From NCBI RefSeq assembly GCF_013522925.1, contig NZ_JAAMQU010000005.1, positions 352,074 through 416,073 of the forward strand: a DNA stretch of 64,000 nt, in the 5' to 3' direction. The notes beneath the pieces were generated by a model, which saw only the letters and a list, made by a program, of their open reading frames with translations, was not told the DNA's origin and searched no databases. The position numbers were made by a program, and so were the translations under genes. Positions 44,983 through 53,313 of the stretch are shown piece by piece. This stretch comes from Pseudomonas japonica (lineage in GTDB: Bacteria > Pseudomonadota > Gammaproteobacteria > Pseudomonadales > Pseudomonadaceae). Numbering within the stretch: position 1 is the stretch's first letter; the number at the start of each line of letters is the position of its first letter.

Positions 44983-46125
44983 TCAATAAAGGCCGTGGGG
45001 GTTACGGTCGATGTGCGCGGGAGTGACTTTCCCCCAGAGTTTCCAATAGCACCACAGGGTGTACATCAGGATGACCGGCACGAAGATCCCCGCCGCGACG
45101 GTCATGATGCTGAGCGTGGTGCGGCTGGATACCGCGTCCCACACGGTAAGGCTGGAGGCGGGGTCGATGCTGGAAGGCATCACGAAGGGGAACAGTGCGA
45201 ACCCGGCGGTGCATAAGGTGCCGACAATAGTGAGGGTAGTGCCGAGGAAGGCCATGGCCCCTCGCCTCAATGTGGCAGACAGCAGCGCCAGGCAAGCACC
45301 CAGTACACCCAGCAAGGGCGCCGCCGCGGTGTAGGGATATAGCCGGTAGTTGGCCATCCAGCCGGGGTTGCCGCTTTGTACATATTTCGCCATTGGGTTG
45401 AGCGCGGCGCCCAGGTCGAGGCCCTTACCTAACACCAGCCCGTGGATCGAGCCCATCGCCAACCACACGCCTGCGCCAATGAAGGCCGCCATATACAGCG
45501 CGCCGAACCCTAATACCGCGCGGCGTGCGCGCTCGGCCATCACGCCATCCGTGCGGATCATCAGCCAGCTACCGCCATGTGCGGCGAGCATCGCCAGGCT
45601 GACTACGCCGGCCAGTAAGCCGAAGGGGCTCAGCAGTTGCCAGAAAGTTCCGTGGTAGCTGGCTCGCAGTGTGTCATCGAAGCGGAACGGCACGCCCAGC
45701 AGCAAATTGCCGAAAGCGACGCCGAACACCAGCGAAGGCACCACGGCCCCTGCGCATAGCGCCCAGTCCCAGCTTTGCCGCCACCGGGTGTTCTGCACCT
45801 TGCTGCGGTAGTCGAAGCCGACCGGCCGTACAAACAATGCGAAGAGCACCAATAGCAGCGCCCAGTAGAAGCCCGAGAATGCCGCCGAATACACCAGCGG
45901 CCAGGCAGCAAACAGCGCGCCGCCTGCCGTTATCAACCAAACCTGGTTGCCATCCCAGTGGGGGGCGATGGCGTTGATGACCACGCGCCGTTCCCAATCG
46001 TTGCGGCCCACCAGCGGTAGCAACAGCATGGCGCCCAGATCGAAACCGTCGGCTACCGCGAAACCGATCAGCAATACCCCTACGATCACCCACCACAGCA
46101 GCTTCAGCGTTTCGTAATCAAACAT
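44983..46125 (-). CDS. cydB: Cytochrome bd ubiquinol oxidase subunit II CydB
   Basis: A 380-residue membrane subunit with about nine helices. FDYETLKLLWWVIVGVLLIGFAVADGFDLGAMLLLP and APHWDGNQVWLITAGGALFAAWPLVYS are CydB hallmarks. Its length and the C-terminal MYTLWCYWKLWGKVTPAHI match E. coli CydB (379) rather than the shorter CioB usual in pseudomonads. It is 10 bp after cydA. Confidence 0.95.
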   Translation of the reverse strand: MFDYETLKLLWWVIVGVLLIGFAVADGFDLGAMLLLPLVGRNDWERRVVINAIAPHWDGNQVWLITAGGALFAAWPLVYSAAFSGFYWALLLVLFALFVRPVGFDYRSKVQNTRWRQSWDWALCAGAVVPSLVFGVAFGNLLLGVPFRFDDTLRASYHGTFWQLLSPFGLLAGVVSLAMLAAHGGSWLMIRTDGVMAERARRAVLGFGALYMAAFIGAGVWLAMGSIHGLVLGKGLDLGAALNPMAKYVQSGNPGWMANYRLYPYTAAAPLLGVLGACLALLSATLRRGAMAFLGTTLTIVGTLCTAGFALFPFVMPSSIDPASSLTVWDAVSSRTTLSIMTVAAGIFVPVILMYTLWCYWKLWGKVTPAHIDRNPHGLY

Positions 46126-46135
46126 GATCGGCTCC

Positions 46136-47734
46136 TCAGGCAGCAGCCAGCGTGTCGGTCGGGGTAGGCACAGGCGCGGGCGAGTGCCCCTGCTCGAAGT
46201 GATAGCGCCCGGTGTGAAGGCTGCTTGGGCCCAGGCGAGCGAACTTGATCATCAGGTACATCTCGATCACCAGCAGCACGGTGTAGAAGGCCACCAGCGC
46301 CAGCAGCGAGCCCCACACGTCCGCAGCGGTGAGCGTAGAGGCAGATAGATGCGTGGGCAGCACTTCGCCGATGGACCACGGCTGGCGGCCATGCTCGGCC
46401 ACGTACCAGCCAGTCTGCGTCGCTACCCACGGCAGTGGCAGGCTGAACAGCGCCCACTTGAGCAACCACCGGCGGCGATGCTCAGCTTTTTGAGCAGAGG
46501 CCCAGAACGCGACGATGAACAATGCCAGCATCAATACGCCGCTCAGCACCATCAGCCGGAACGTCCAGAAGATCGAGGCCACACCCGGGATCGAATCCAG
46601 GGCTGCTTGCTTGATCTGTTCGTCGTTGGCATCCACTACCTTATCGGTGTATTTCTTGAGCAGCAGGCCATAACCCAGGTCGCCCTTCACCGCGTCGAAA
46701 GCTTCACGAGTTTCAGTGCTGCGGTCACCGGCGCGCAGTTTGCTCAACAGTTCATAAGCGGTCATGCCGTTGCGGATGCGGCTTTGATGCTCGATGACCA
46801 AGTCCTTGATACCGGTGACCGGCGTGTCCACCGAGCGGGTCGCGATAATGCCCATCACGTACGGGATCTTTACCGCATAGTCGGTGCGCTGCTCGGCCTG
46901 GTTCGGCAGCCCGAACAGCGTGAACGCCGCCGGCGCCGGCTCGGTTTCCCACTCGGCTTCGATTGCGGCAAGCTTGGTCTTCTGCACGTCCCCGATCTCA
47001 TAACCGGACTCGTCGCCCAGCACGATCACCGACAGGATGGAGGCCAGGCCGAACGCTGAAGCGATCGCAAACGAACGGCGGGCAAAGGCAACGTCGCGGC
47101 CTTTGAGCAGGTAGAAACTGGAGATAGCCAGCACGAACACCGCACCGGTGACATAGCCGGAGGCGACGGTGTGCACGAACTTCACCTGAGCCACCGGGTT
47201 GAATACCAGCGCCGAGAAGCTGGTGAGCTCCATGCGCATGGTTTCGTAGTTGAACGCGGCGCCTACAGGATTTTGCATCCAGCCGTTGGCGATCAGAATC
47301 CACAGCGCCGACAGGTTCGATCCCAGTGCCACCAGCCAGGTCACCGCCAGGTGCTGCCGCCGCGAGAGGCGATCCCAGCCGAAGAAGAACAGGCCGATGA
47401 AGGTCGATTCGAGGAAAAACGCCATCAGGCCTTCGATCGCCAGCGGGGCGCCGAAGATATCGCCCACGTAGTGACTGTAATAGGCCCAGTTGGTACCGAA
47501 CTGGAACTCCATGGTCAGGCCGGTGGTAACGCCCAGCGCGAAGTTGATACCGAAAAGCTTGCCCCAGAACTGGGTCATGTCCTTGTAAACCTGCTTGCCG
47601 GTCATGACATACACCGACTCCATGATCGCCAGCAGGAACGCCATGCCCAAGGTGAGCGGCACGAACAGAAAGTGGTACAGCGCCGTCATGGCGAACTGTA
47701 GCCGGGAGAGGTCGACAACCGATTCGGTAATCAT
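46136..47734 (-). CDS. cydA: Cytochrome bd ubiquinol oxidase subunit I CydA, long Q-loop type
   Basis: A 532-residue quinol-oxidising subunit. Heme ligands fall two residues beyond the E. coli numbers: His21 (19), His188 (186) and Met395 (393). Glu101 and Glu109 (99, 107) are also present. The Q-loop of about 135 residues (250-386) with [20 protein letters not shown] is the long form of the E. coli class, not the short form of the cyanide-insensitive Cio[13 protein letters not shown] is the GRQPW motif. It is coupled to cydP upstream by an ATGA overlap. Confidence 0.95.
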   Translation of the reverse strand: MITESVVDLSRLQFAMTALYHFLFVPLTLGMAFLLAIMESVYVMTGKQVYKDMTQFWGKLFGINFALGVTTGLTMEFQFGTNWAYYSHYVGDIFGAPLAIEGLMAFFLESTFIGLFFFGWDRLSRRQHLAVTWLVALGSNLSALWILIANGWMQNPVGAAFNYETMRMELTSFSALVFNPVAQVKFVHTVASGYVTGAVFVLAISSFYLLKGRDVAFARRSFAIASAFGLASILSVIVLGDESGYEIGDVQKTKLAAIEAEWETEPAPAAFTLFGLPNQAEQRTDYAVKIPYVMGIIATRSVDTPVTGIKDLVIEHQSRIRNGMTAYELLSKLRAGDRSTETREAFDAVKGDLGYGLLLKKYTDKVVDANDEQIKQAALDSIPGVASIFWTFRLMVLSGVLMLALFIVAFWASAQKAEHRRRWLLKWALFSLPLPWVATQTGWYVAEHGRQPWSIGEVLPTHLSASTLTAADVWGSLLALVAFYTVLLVIEMYLMIKFARLGPSSLHTGRYHFEQGHSPAPVPTPTDTLAAA

Positions 47735-47928
47735 CGTTGAGGTTTCTCGGAAGCGTCGGGAACTGAGCCAAGCAGGTGCTGGCCGACTTTTGCGCTATCG
47801 CCCGCGATGGGCGCCGGTACCTCGAACCACAGGGCCCGGATACCCAGGAGCAGAACAAGCTTGAGCAGCAGGATCACGGCGATTTCCCGGGCCAAAGGCT
47901 GTTTGAGAACGTCGAAATGTGCGGCCAT
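47731..47928 (-). CDS. cydP: CydP, putative small cytochrome bd subunit
   Basis: A 65-residue protein with one transmembrane helix ([21 protein letters not shown], about residues 14-34) and a soluble tail. Small proteins of this design (start [16 protein letters not shown]) precede cydA in some proteobacteria and are called CydP. Its stop overlaps the cydA start as ATGA, so it is translated with the oxidase. The longer frame from 48030 would run through the ANR box and promoter, so I reject it. Confidence 0.75.
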   Translation of the reverse strand: MAAHFDVLKQPLAREIAVILLLKLVLLLGIRALWFEVPAPIAGDSAKVGQHLLGSVPDASEKPQR

Positions 47929-47980
47929 CGCGGATACTCTTGGGGGTGCGGGCATTGTGCTCGGCGCTGCCGCAGGCACG

Positions 47981-47994
47981 TTGACCCAAGTCAA
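47981..47994 (-). promoter_or_regulatory. ANR/FNR box of the cyd operon
   Basis: TTGAC-CCAA-GTCAA, a perfect inverted repeat matching the FNR-type consensus TTGAT-N4-ATCAA. Its centre is 60 bp before the cydP start. A possible -10 (CACAAT, 47954-47959) about 28-33 bp downstream would place the box near -41.5, the usual activating position. Confidence 0.75.
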
Positions 47995-48097
47995 TTTTCG
48001 CCGCGCCGCCGCTGCGGCAGGGTGCCGCACCCTGCACCCAAGGACCTTTCTTCAGCGCAACGGGCCTAAGCCCCATGCCCGACCGGAAGCCACCACC

Positions 48098-49204
48098 ATG
48101 AGCCTGCTCGACCGCGTTTACCGAACGCTGAACCCCGAAGCGAACCCGGCGCTGGAAACCGCCTTCGAGCGCAGCGAAGGGCAACTGCCCACCCTCTGGC
48201 TGCTGGGCAAGACCGGCGCGGGCAAATCCTCCCTGGTGCGCGCGCTGACGGGCCTTGACCAGGTAGAGGTCGGCGCGGGGTTTCGGCCCTGCACCATGGC
48301 CTCGGCCCGTTATGCCTACCCCACGGACACACCAGTAATGGCCTTCATGGATACGCGAGGCCTGGCTGAAGCGGATTACGATGCCGAAGCCGACCTGGCC
48401 CACCTCGAACAGAACAGCCACGCCCTGATTGTGGTGATGAAGGCCGAGGACCCGGAACAGTCGCAGGTGCTGGAGGCGCTCAAGCAGATCCGCCGCTCCG
48501 GCAAGATCCGCGAAATACTGCTGGTGCACACCGGCGTGCAGCAGATCAGCGACCCGGGTGAGCGTGACCGCTGCATCGCTCGCAACCAGCGCCAGGTCGA
48601 GCAGGCCTGGGGGCCGGTAGAAAGCGTAACCGTGGATTTTCTAGGCGCAGACGGCCAGCCGTACGGGCTGCAGGCCCTTACGGAAAAACTTGGCGCTCGC
48701 CTGCCGATCGTCACCGAGCTGTTCGACGACCAAGGGCACGCGGATGTGGAAGAACGCAACTTCCAGCGCCTCAAGAAAGAAGTGATGTGGTATGCCGGAG
48801 CGGCGGGCGCGGCCGATGCGCTACCGGCCGTAGGGTTGGTAGCGGTGCCCACCCTGCAGCTCAAGATGCTGCATAGCCTTGCCAACCGGTACGGCCTGAC
48901 TTACAACCGGCGGCTGCTGGCTGAGTTCGCCGCGGCATTGGGCACTGGCTTCGGCTTGCAATACGCCTCGCGGCTGGGGCTGCGCCAGTTGATGAAGCTG
49001 ATCCCGGTGGTAGGCCAGACCGTGGGCGGCGCCTCTGCGGCAGTAGCAAGTTACGGGTTCACCTATGCCCTCGGGCGCGCCGCCTGCATGTACTTCTATC
49101 GCTTGTCGCGGGGCGAGCCCATCACGGCGGCCGAGGTGCAGGCCCTGTACAAGCAAGCCTTTGAACACATCCTTCCGGTGGCGCGTAATGAAAAGAACCT
49201 TTAG
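48098..49204 (+). CDS. YcjF/DUF697-type membrane-associated GTPase
   Basis: A 368-residue protein. The N-terminal GTPase domain has P-loop GKTGAGKSS (37-45), G3 DTRGL (about 88-92) and a possible G4 in LLVHTG. The C-terminal third (MWYAGAAGAADALPAVGLVAVPTLQLKMLHSLANRYG to the end) is a DUF697 domain with hydrophobic, glycine-rich segments that should sit at the membrane. The ATG at 48098 is chosen by domain start; the longer frame covers the cyd promoter in antisense. It overlaps the next GTPase gene by 17 bases. The function is unknown. Confidence 0.8.
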   Translation: MSLLDRVYRTLNPEANPALETAFERSEGQLPTLWLLGKTGAGKSSLVRALTGLDQVEVGAGFRPCTMASARYAYPTDTPVMAFMDTRGLAEADYDAEADLAHLEQNSHALIVVMKAEDPEQSQVLEALKQIRRSGKIREILLVHTGVQQISDPGERDRCIARNQRQVEQAWGPVESVTVDFLGADGQPYGLQALTEKLGARLPIVTELFDDQGHADVEERNFQRLKKEVMWYAGAAGAADALPAVGLVAVPTLQLKMLHSLANRYGLTYNRRLLAEFAAALGTGFGLQYASRLGLRQLMKLIPVVGQTVGGASAAVASYGFTYALGRAACMYFYRLSRGEPITAAEVQALYKQAFEHILPVARNEKNL

Positions 49205-50729
49205 TGGCCTGGCAGCGCTCACGCGGCTGTCAGACCGGGTTATGCCCTATGCCCTGCTTTCGGTGGTGCTGCCGGTGCTGGTGCTGGCCGGTTTCGGGCT
49301 GTATGCAGTGGTGCGCTACGGCTACATCCTGCACCTGATTCTGGTGTTGCTGGCGTGTACCTTGCTCAGCAGCCTGGGCCTGCTGCTGGCACGCCGCCAA
49401 TTCGGCCAGCGAGTGGGCCCCGCTGTGAAAGAGGCGCTCGAAGCCACCCCGCGCACGCCCGACTACTGGCGCGCCCAGGACCGGGAGGTGCAGCAGGCGC
49501 TGATCCCGGAACTCAAGGAACTGGTCGCCACGGACTTCCCTTGGCAAGCCCTGCCGCAGAGCGGCCTGGCCGTGGTGCGGCTGGTGGCGGCCCGCTATGA
49601 CGAACGCTCCGCCCGCGCTCACTGGGCCTTTACCGCACCGGAGTTGCTGGCTATCGTGGAACAGGTCAGCCGGCGTTATCGCCGTGTGCTCAAGGCCCAT
49701 GTGCCAGGCGTGGAACACCTGCGTATATCCACGCTGATGAACCTCAATGAGCAGGTTGAACGCTACGGCCCATTGGCACGCAAGGTGTTCAACCTGTACC
49801 GGGCGGCACGTCTGATTTCGCCTCAGGGGCTGGTGGCCGAAGCGCTTACGCAAATCCGCGGCGAGGTATTCAGCGGCCTGAGCGATGAGCTGCAAAGCCG
49901 TTTGAAGTACCTGTTGTTGATGGAGGTGCTGCGGGCGGCGATCGACCTCTATGGCGGGCACTTCCGACTGGAGGATGACCAACTGCAACAGGCCCGTGTG
50001 ACGGCCCGCGACGAGGAGCGCAAGGCGCCACCGCTGAACCCGGTTCGCATCGGGCTGGTCGGCCAGGTAGGCGCTGGCAAGTCTTCCTTGATCAATGCGC
50101 TGACCGGCAGCTTGAATGCCGAGGTGAGCGCATTGCCCGCCACCGATGGCGTGGCGGTCTATGAGTGCATGATCGAAGGCGCGCCCAACATTCGCTTGAT
50201 TGACCTGCCGGGGTTGGACGGCACCGAGGCTGTAGAAAAGCTGGTGTTCAAGGAAGCGCGTGAATGCGACCTGCTGCTGTGGACGCTCAAGGCCAACCAG
50301 CCGGCGCGGGCGCTGGACCGGCAGTTTCGCGAAAAGCTGAAAGCCTGGTTCGCCCGCCCTGAAAACCTTGGCCACGAACCGCCGGCGATCCTCGCCGTAC
50401 TCACCCAGGCGGACCGGTTGGTGCCGGGGGGCAGCTGGCCCGCGGGCAGCGCGTTGGAGGAAGGCAGCAAGGCCGCGCGTGCGGTGCAGGAGGCAGGCGC
50501 CTATAACAGCCAACTGCTCGACCTACCCGACTGGATAGGCGTGGCGTTGCCGCAGCAGCAGCCCGCATACGGCCTGGCCGAGTTGCAGCAGGGGCTGCAG
50601 GCGCTTTATGCCAAGGCCGTGAACGTGCAACTCAACCGCCGCCGCCGAGAAGCCGGCGGGTTCTCGGTGAGCCGCGAGCTGGAGCGGATCAAGCGCGGCG
50701 CCAAGGGTGTGTTCAGTTTGTTGCGCTAG
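49188..50729 (+). CDS. Membrane GTPase with C-terminal G domain
   Basis: A 513-residue protein. Two transmembrane helices (about residues 19-42 and 44-68) anchor a helical middle region, followed by a Ras-like G domain. That domain has P-loop GQVGAGKSS at about 291-299, G3 DLPGLDG at about 338 and G4 TQAD at about 405. The start lies 17 bases inside the preceding GTPase gene, so the pair is probably co-translated and may form a heteromer at the inner membrane. Related paired GTPases are annotated only as hypothetical; a dynamin-like membrane role is possible but unproven. Confidence 0.78.
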   Translation: MKRTFSGLAALTRLSDRVMPYALLSVVLPVLVLAGFGLYAVVRYGYILHLILVLLACTLLSSLGLLLARRQFGQRVGPAVKEALEATPRTPDYWRAQDREVQQALIPELKELVATDFPWQALPQSGLAVVRLVAARYDERSARAHWAFTAPELLAIVEQVSRRYRRVLKAHVPGVEHLRISTLMNLNEQVERYGPLARKVFNLYRAARLISPQGLVAEALTQIRGEVFSGLSDELQSRLKYLLLMEVLRAAIDLYGGHFRLEDDQLQQARVTARDEERKAPPLNPVRIGLVGQVGAGKSSLINALTGSLNAEVSALPATDGVAVYECMIEGAPNIRLIDLPGLDGTEAVEKLVFKEARECDLLLWTLKANQPARALDRQFREKLKAWFARPENLGHEPPAILAVLTQADRLVPGGSWPAGSALEEGSKAARAVQEAGAYNSQLLDLPDWIGVALPQQQPAYGLAELQQGLQALYAKAVNVQLNRRRREAGGFSVSRELERIKRGAKGVFSLLR

Positions 50730-50731
50730 CT

Positions 50732-50787
50732 CTTATTCGCGAGCTCCGCCTGCGGCTTCGGCGGATGGCCGTCCCCGTGCTCCCACA
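50732..50787. repeat. REP-like element, copy 2, inside the 3' end of the OMF gene
   Basis: Shares the CTTATTCGCGAGCT end and the GCTCCCACA end with the copy at 21586-21627; the middle is longer and GC-rich. It begins just after the GTPase stop and supplies the last codons and the stop of the outer-membrane channel gene on the other strand. Confidence 0.55.
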
Positions 50788-52211
50788 GTAGCCGGCGCGC
50801 TTTCCCACCCCCCGCCCAGCGCCAGGAACAGGTTGATCTGTTCCATGGCCACCCGGGTATTCGCTTCTGCCAGCTGCGCTCGAGCCGTGGTGTAGGTGCG
50901 GGTGGCTTGCAGGTCTTCGAGGAAGGATTGCCGGCCGGCCAGGTAGAACTGATGGGACTGGTCCGCGGCCTGATGGGCGGAGCGCTCGGCTTCGGCCAAG
51001 GCGTCGCGGCGTTCCAGCACTGCGGCATAAGTAGACAGGCTGGTCTGGGCTTCACGTACCGCGTTGAGCACCACCCCATCGAAGCTTGCCAACGCGCCTT
51101 GGGTCGCAGCTTCGGCCTCGCGTATGCGGGCGCGAGCCCCATTGGTAGGGATGGTCCAGCTGATCAGCGGGCCGAAGCCCCAGCGGTTGGTGGAAGGGTC
51201 GCCCAGCTCATCGAGAATGCCCACCGTGCCAACCGTGGCGCCGATGCTGATGTCCGGGTAAAGCTGACCGGTCGCCACACCAATGCGTGCCGTGGCGGCC
51301 GCCAGTTGCCGTTCGGCGCGGCGTACATCGGGCCTACGCTTGAGCAGCGTGGCGCCGTCCCCTACCGGCAACAGTTGGGCGATATGGGGCAACTCGGCGC
51401 AGTCCCCTACGCCAGCCGGCAATTGCTCAACGGGTTTGGCCAGCAGCATGGACAACCGGTACAACCCGGCGGCGCGCTCGGCCTGGTAGCGGGGTAACTC
51501 GGCGCGCAACGATTTGAACTGGGTTTGTGTGCGCGTCACCTGGGTTTCATCGCCACGGCCTGCGTCGCGCAGCCGTTGCGCCAGGTTCACGCCTTGTTGC
51601 TGCAAGTCGAGGGAATGCAGCGCGATATCACGTTCTTCATTCGCCGCGCATACCTGGGTATACGCACGTACCACGTCAGCCACCACAGTGATGCGAGCGG
51701 TATCGGCGGCCGCCTGGGCAGCATCGGCATTGGCGTTGGCGGCTTCCACGCCACGCTTGAGCGTGCCCCACAGGTCGAACTCATAAGAGGTTTTGATCGA
51801 CGCCGCGCCAATGTTCGCCACGGGCACTTTTTCGGTCAGCAAAAAGGCTTGGCCGGACTCCTGCAACCGCTGCGCCTCGGCGCTCACACTGGCGTTGAAG
51901 CCACCCTCGGCTTCGGCCTGTTCGGTCTGGAAGCGAGCCCGCGCAATGTTCGCGGCCGCTACGCGCAGGTCGGTGTTGGAGGCCAATGCCTCACGCACCA
52001 ACTGATCCAGGCGCGGATCGTGATACAGCTGCCACCAATTGGCAGGTACTGGCGCAGACACCACGTTGGGATTGCCTTCGCCCAGCTTCGCCTGAAGGTC
52101 CGGGCGGTTGACGGCTGCGGTACTGGGCAACTGGTAATCCGGGCCCACGGTCTGGCAGGCCGCGAGGCTGGCCAACGCGGCCAGCGCCAAGGCACGCAAG
52201 GCAGTACTCAT
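50733..52211 (-). CDS. Outer-membrane efflux lipoprotein (OprM/NodT family)
   Basis: A 492-residue TolC-like channel. The signal MSTALRALALAALASLAAC has a lipobox with Cys19, followed by QTVGPDYQLP, typical of NodT-type factors. Two outer-membrane-efflux repeats are seen (about 60-250 and 270-470), including RRPDVRRAERQLAAATARIGVATGQLYPDISIGA. The final 20 or so residues after LFLALGGGWES are encoded by a REP-like repeat and look like an accidental tail. It overlaps the adaptor gene by four bases and is the exit duct of the efflux operon. Confidence 0.9.
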   Translation of the reverse strand: MSTALRALALAALASLAACQTVGPDYQLPSTAAVNRPDLQAKLGEGNPNVVSAPVPANWWQLYHDPRLDQLVREALASNTDLRVAAANIARARFQTEQAEAEGGFNASVSAEAQRLQESGQAFLLTEKVPVANIGAASIKTSYEFDLWGTLKRGVEAANANADAAQAAADTARITVVADVVRAYTQVCAANEERDIALHSLDLQQQGVNLAQRLRDAGRGDETQVTRTQTQFKSLRAELPRYQAERAAGLYRLSMLLAKPVEQLPAGVGDCAELPHIAQLLPVGDGATLLKRRPDVRRAERQLAAATARIGVATGQLYPDISIGATVGTVGILDELGDPSTNRWGFGPLISWTIPTNGARARIREAEAATQGALASFDGVVLNAVREAQTSLSTYAAVLERRDALAEAERSAHQAADQSHQFYLAGRQSFLEDLQATRTYTTARAQLAEANTRVAMEQINLFLALGGGWESAPATVGARGRPSAEAAGGARE

Positions 52212-53107
52212 TGCGCCGCTCCTTGCTGGCCTGCCGCCGGTGCGTCGTCCAGCAATGACACCGTGGCCGTACGGCCAGCGATCATGCGGAAATCCGCGGG
52301 TACTTGGTCGAACGCGATCCGCACCGGGATACGCTGGGCCAAGCGCACCCAGCTGAAGGCCGGGTTTACGTTTGGCAGCAGGTTGCTGCCGCTGCTGCGG
52401 TCGCGGTCTTCGATACCCGCCGAGATGCTTTGCACGGTACCGCTCAACCGCGCGGTATCGCCCATCACCCGAATATCCACGGCTTGGCCGATGTGGATAT
52501 GCGGCAGCTTGGTTTCCTCGAAGTACCCATCAATGTGATAGGAGTCGCTATCCACCACCGACAGCACCGGCCGGCCGGCCGCCACGAATTCATGCTCGCG
52601 CGGGGCGCGGTCGTTCACGTAGCCGTTCACCGGGCTGCGGATCACGGAACGGTCCAGGTTCAATTGGGCGGCGTCCACAGCTACCTGAGCCTCAAGCACG
52701 GCGGCCTGGGCGCGCGCTTCGCGGGACTGGCTTTCTTCCAGTTGCTCCTTGGCCACCAGGTTGCCCAGCCCACGGTTGCGCTTGTTCTCGCGCTGCGCCT
52801 GGGCGAGCGTTTCCCTGCGATCGGCCAACCCCGCCTGAGCTTGGCGAAGGGCAAGGCGGAAGCGGTCCTGGTCGATAGTGAACAGTACGTCGCCGCGCTT
52901 CACCAGTTGGTTGTCATGTACTGGTACCTGCTCGATCAGGCCGGAAACGTCCGGCGCGATCTGCACGATATCGGCGCGGATGTGCCCGTCTCGGGTCCAG
53001 GGCGCGAACATGTAATACATCACCATCCGCCATACCAGCACCACGGCGAGGGCGACTACGATCAAGGTGAGAAAAAAGCGACCAAACGTCAGCAAAGGTT
53101 TTTTCAT
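52208..53107 (-). CDS. HlyD/AaeA-type efflux adaptor
   Basis: A 299-residue membrane-fusion protein. An N-terminal helix (LTFGRFFLTLIVVALAVVLVW) anchors it in the inner membrane. APWTRDGHIRADIVQIAPDVSGLIEQVPVHDNQLVKRGDVLFTID is the EmrA/AaeA lipoyl-type opening. A short coiled coil and PVNGYVNDRAPREHEFVAAG (second lipoyl half) follow. It overlaps aaeX and the OMF gene by ATGA junctions. It links the FUSC transporter to the OMF. Confidence 0.9.
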   Translation of the reverse strand: MKKPLLTFGRFFLTLIVVALAVVLVWRMVMYYMFAPWTRDGHIRADIVQIAPDVSGLIEQVPVHDNQLVKRGDVLFTIDQDRFRLALRQAQAGLADRRETLAQAQRENKRNRGLGNLVAKEQLEESQSREARAQAAVLEAQVAVDAAQLNLDRSVIRSPVNGYVNDRAPREHEFVAAGRPVLSVVDSDSYHIDGYFEETKLPHIHIGQAVDIRVMGDTARLSGTVQSISAGIEDRDRSSGSNLLPNVNPAFSWVRLAQRIPVRIAFDQVPADFRMIAGRTATVSLLDDAPAAGQQGAAQ

Positions 53108-53313
53108 GTCATCAGGCTTCGGCAGATTACGTCTACTGCGCTGAGCAGCACGGTGTAGAGGGCAATGTTGAAAAGGGCCCGGTGCCAGACCAGGCGGTAG
53201 AAGTGCAGCCGGTTGAGCACGGCATGCACGCCTAGAAAGAGCACGTAGGCAATGGCCATGATGCCTAGCAGGGTGGGCAGGAAGATCCCGCCGATATCCA
53301 GTTCACCGATCAC
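53104..53313 (-). CDS. DUF1656 (AaeX-like) small membrane protein
   Basis: A 69-residue protein with two hydrophobic helices (IGGIFLPTLLGIMAIAYVLFL and ALFNIALYTVLLSAVDVI). The conserved start is V-I-G-E-L-D-I-G-G-I-F-L-P, from a GTG that overlaps the FUSC stop (GTGA). AaeX-type proteins always accompany FUSC/AaeA pumps; their role is unclear. The longer frame from 53454 is rejected because it lies in the FUSC gene. Confidence 0.88.
   Translation of the reverse strand: MIGELDIGGIFLPTLLGIMAIAYVLFLGVHAVLNRLHFYRLVWHRALFNIALYTVLLSAVDVICRSLMT

Noticed and set aside
49230..50513. Minus-strand 427-codon frame opposite the second GTPase
   Set aside because: The plus strand shows P-loop, G3 and G4 motifs in order; the minus frame shows nothing.
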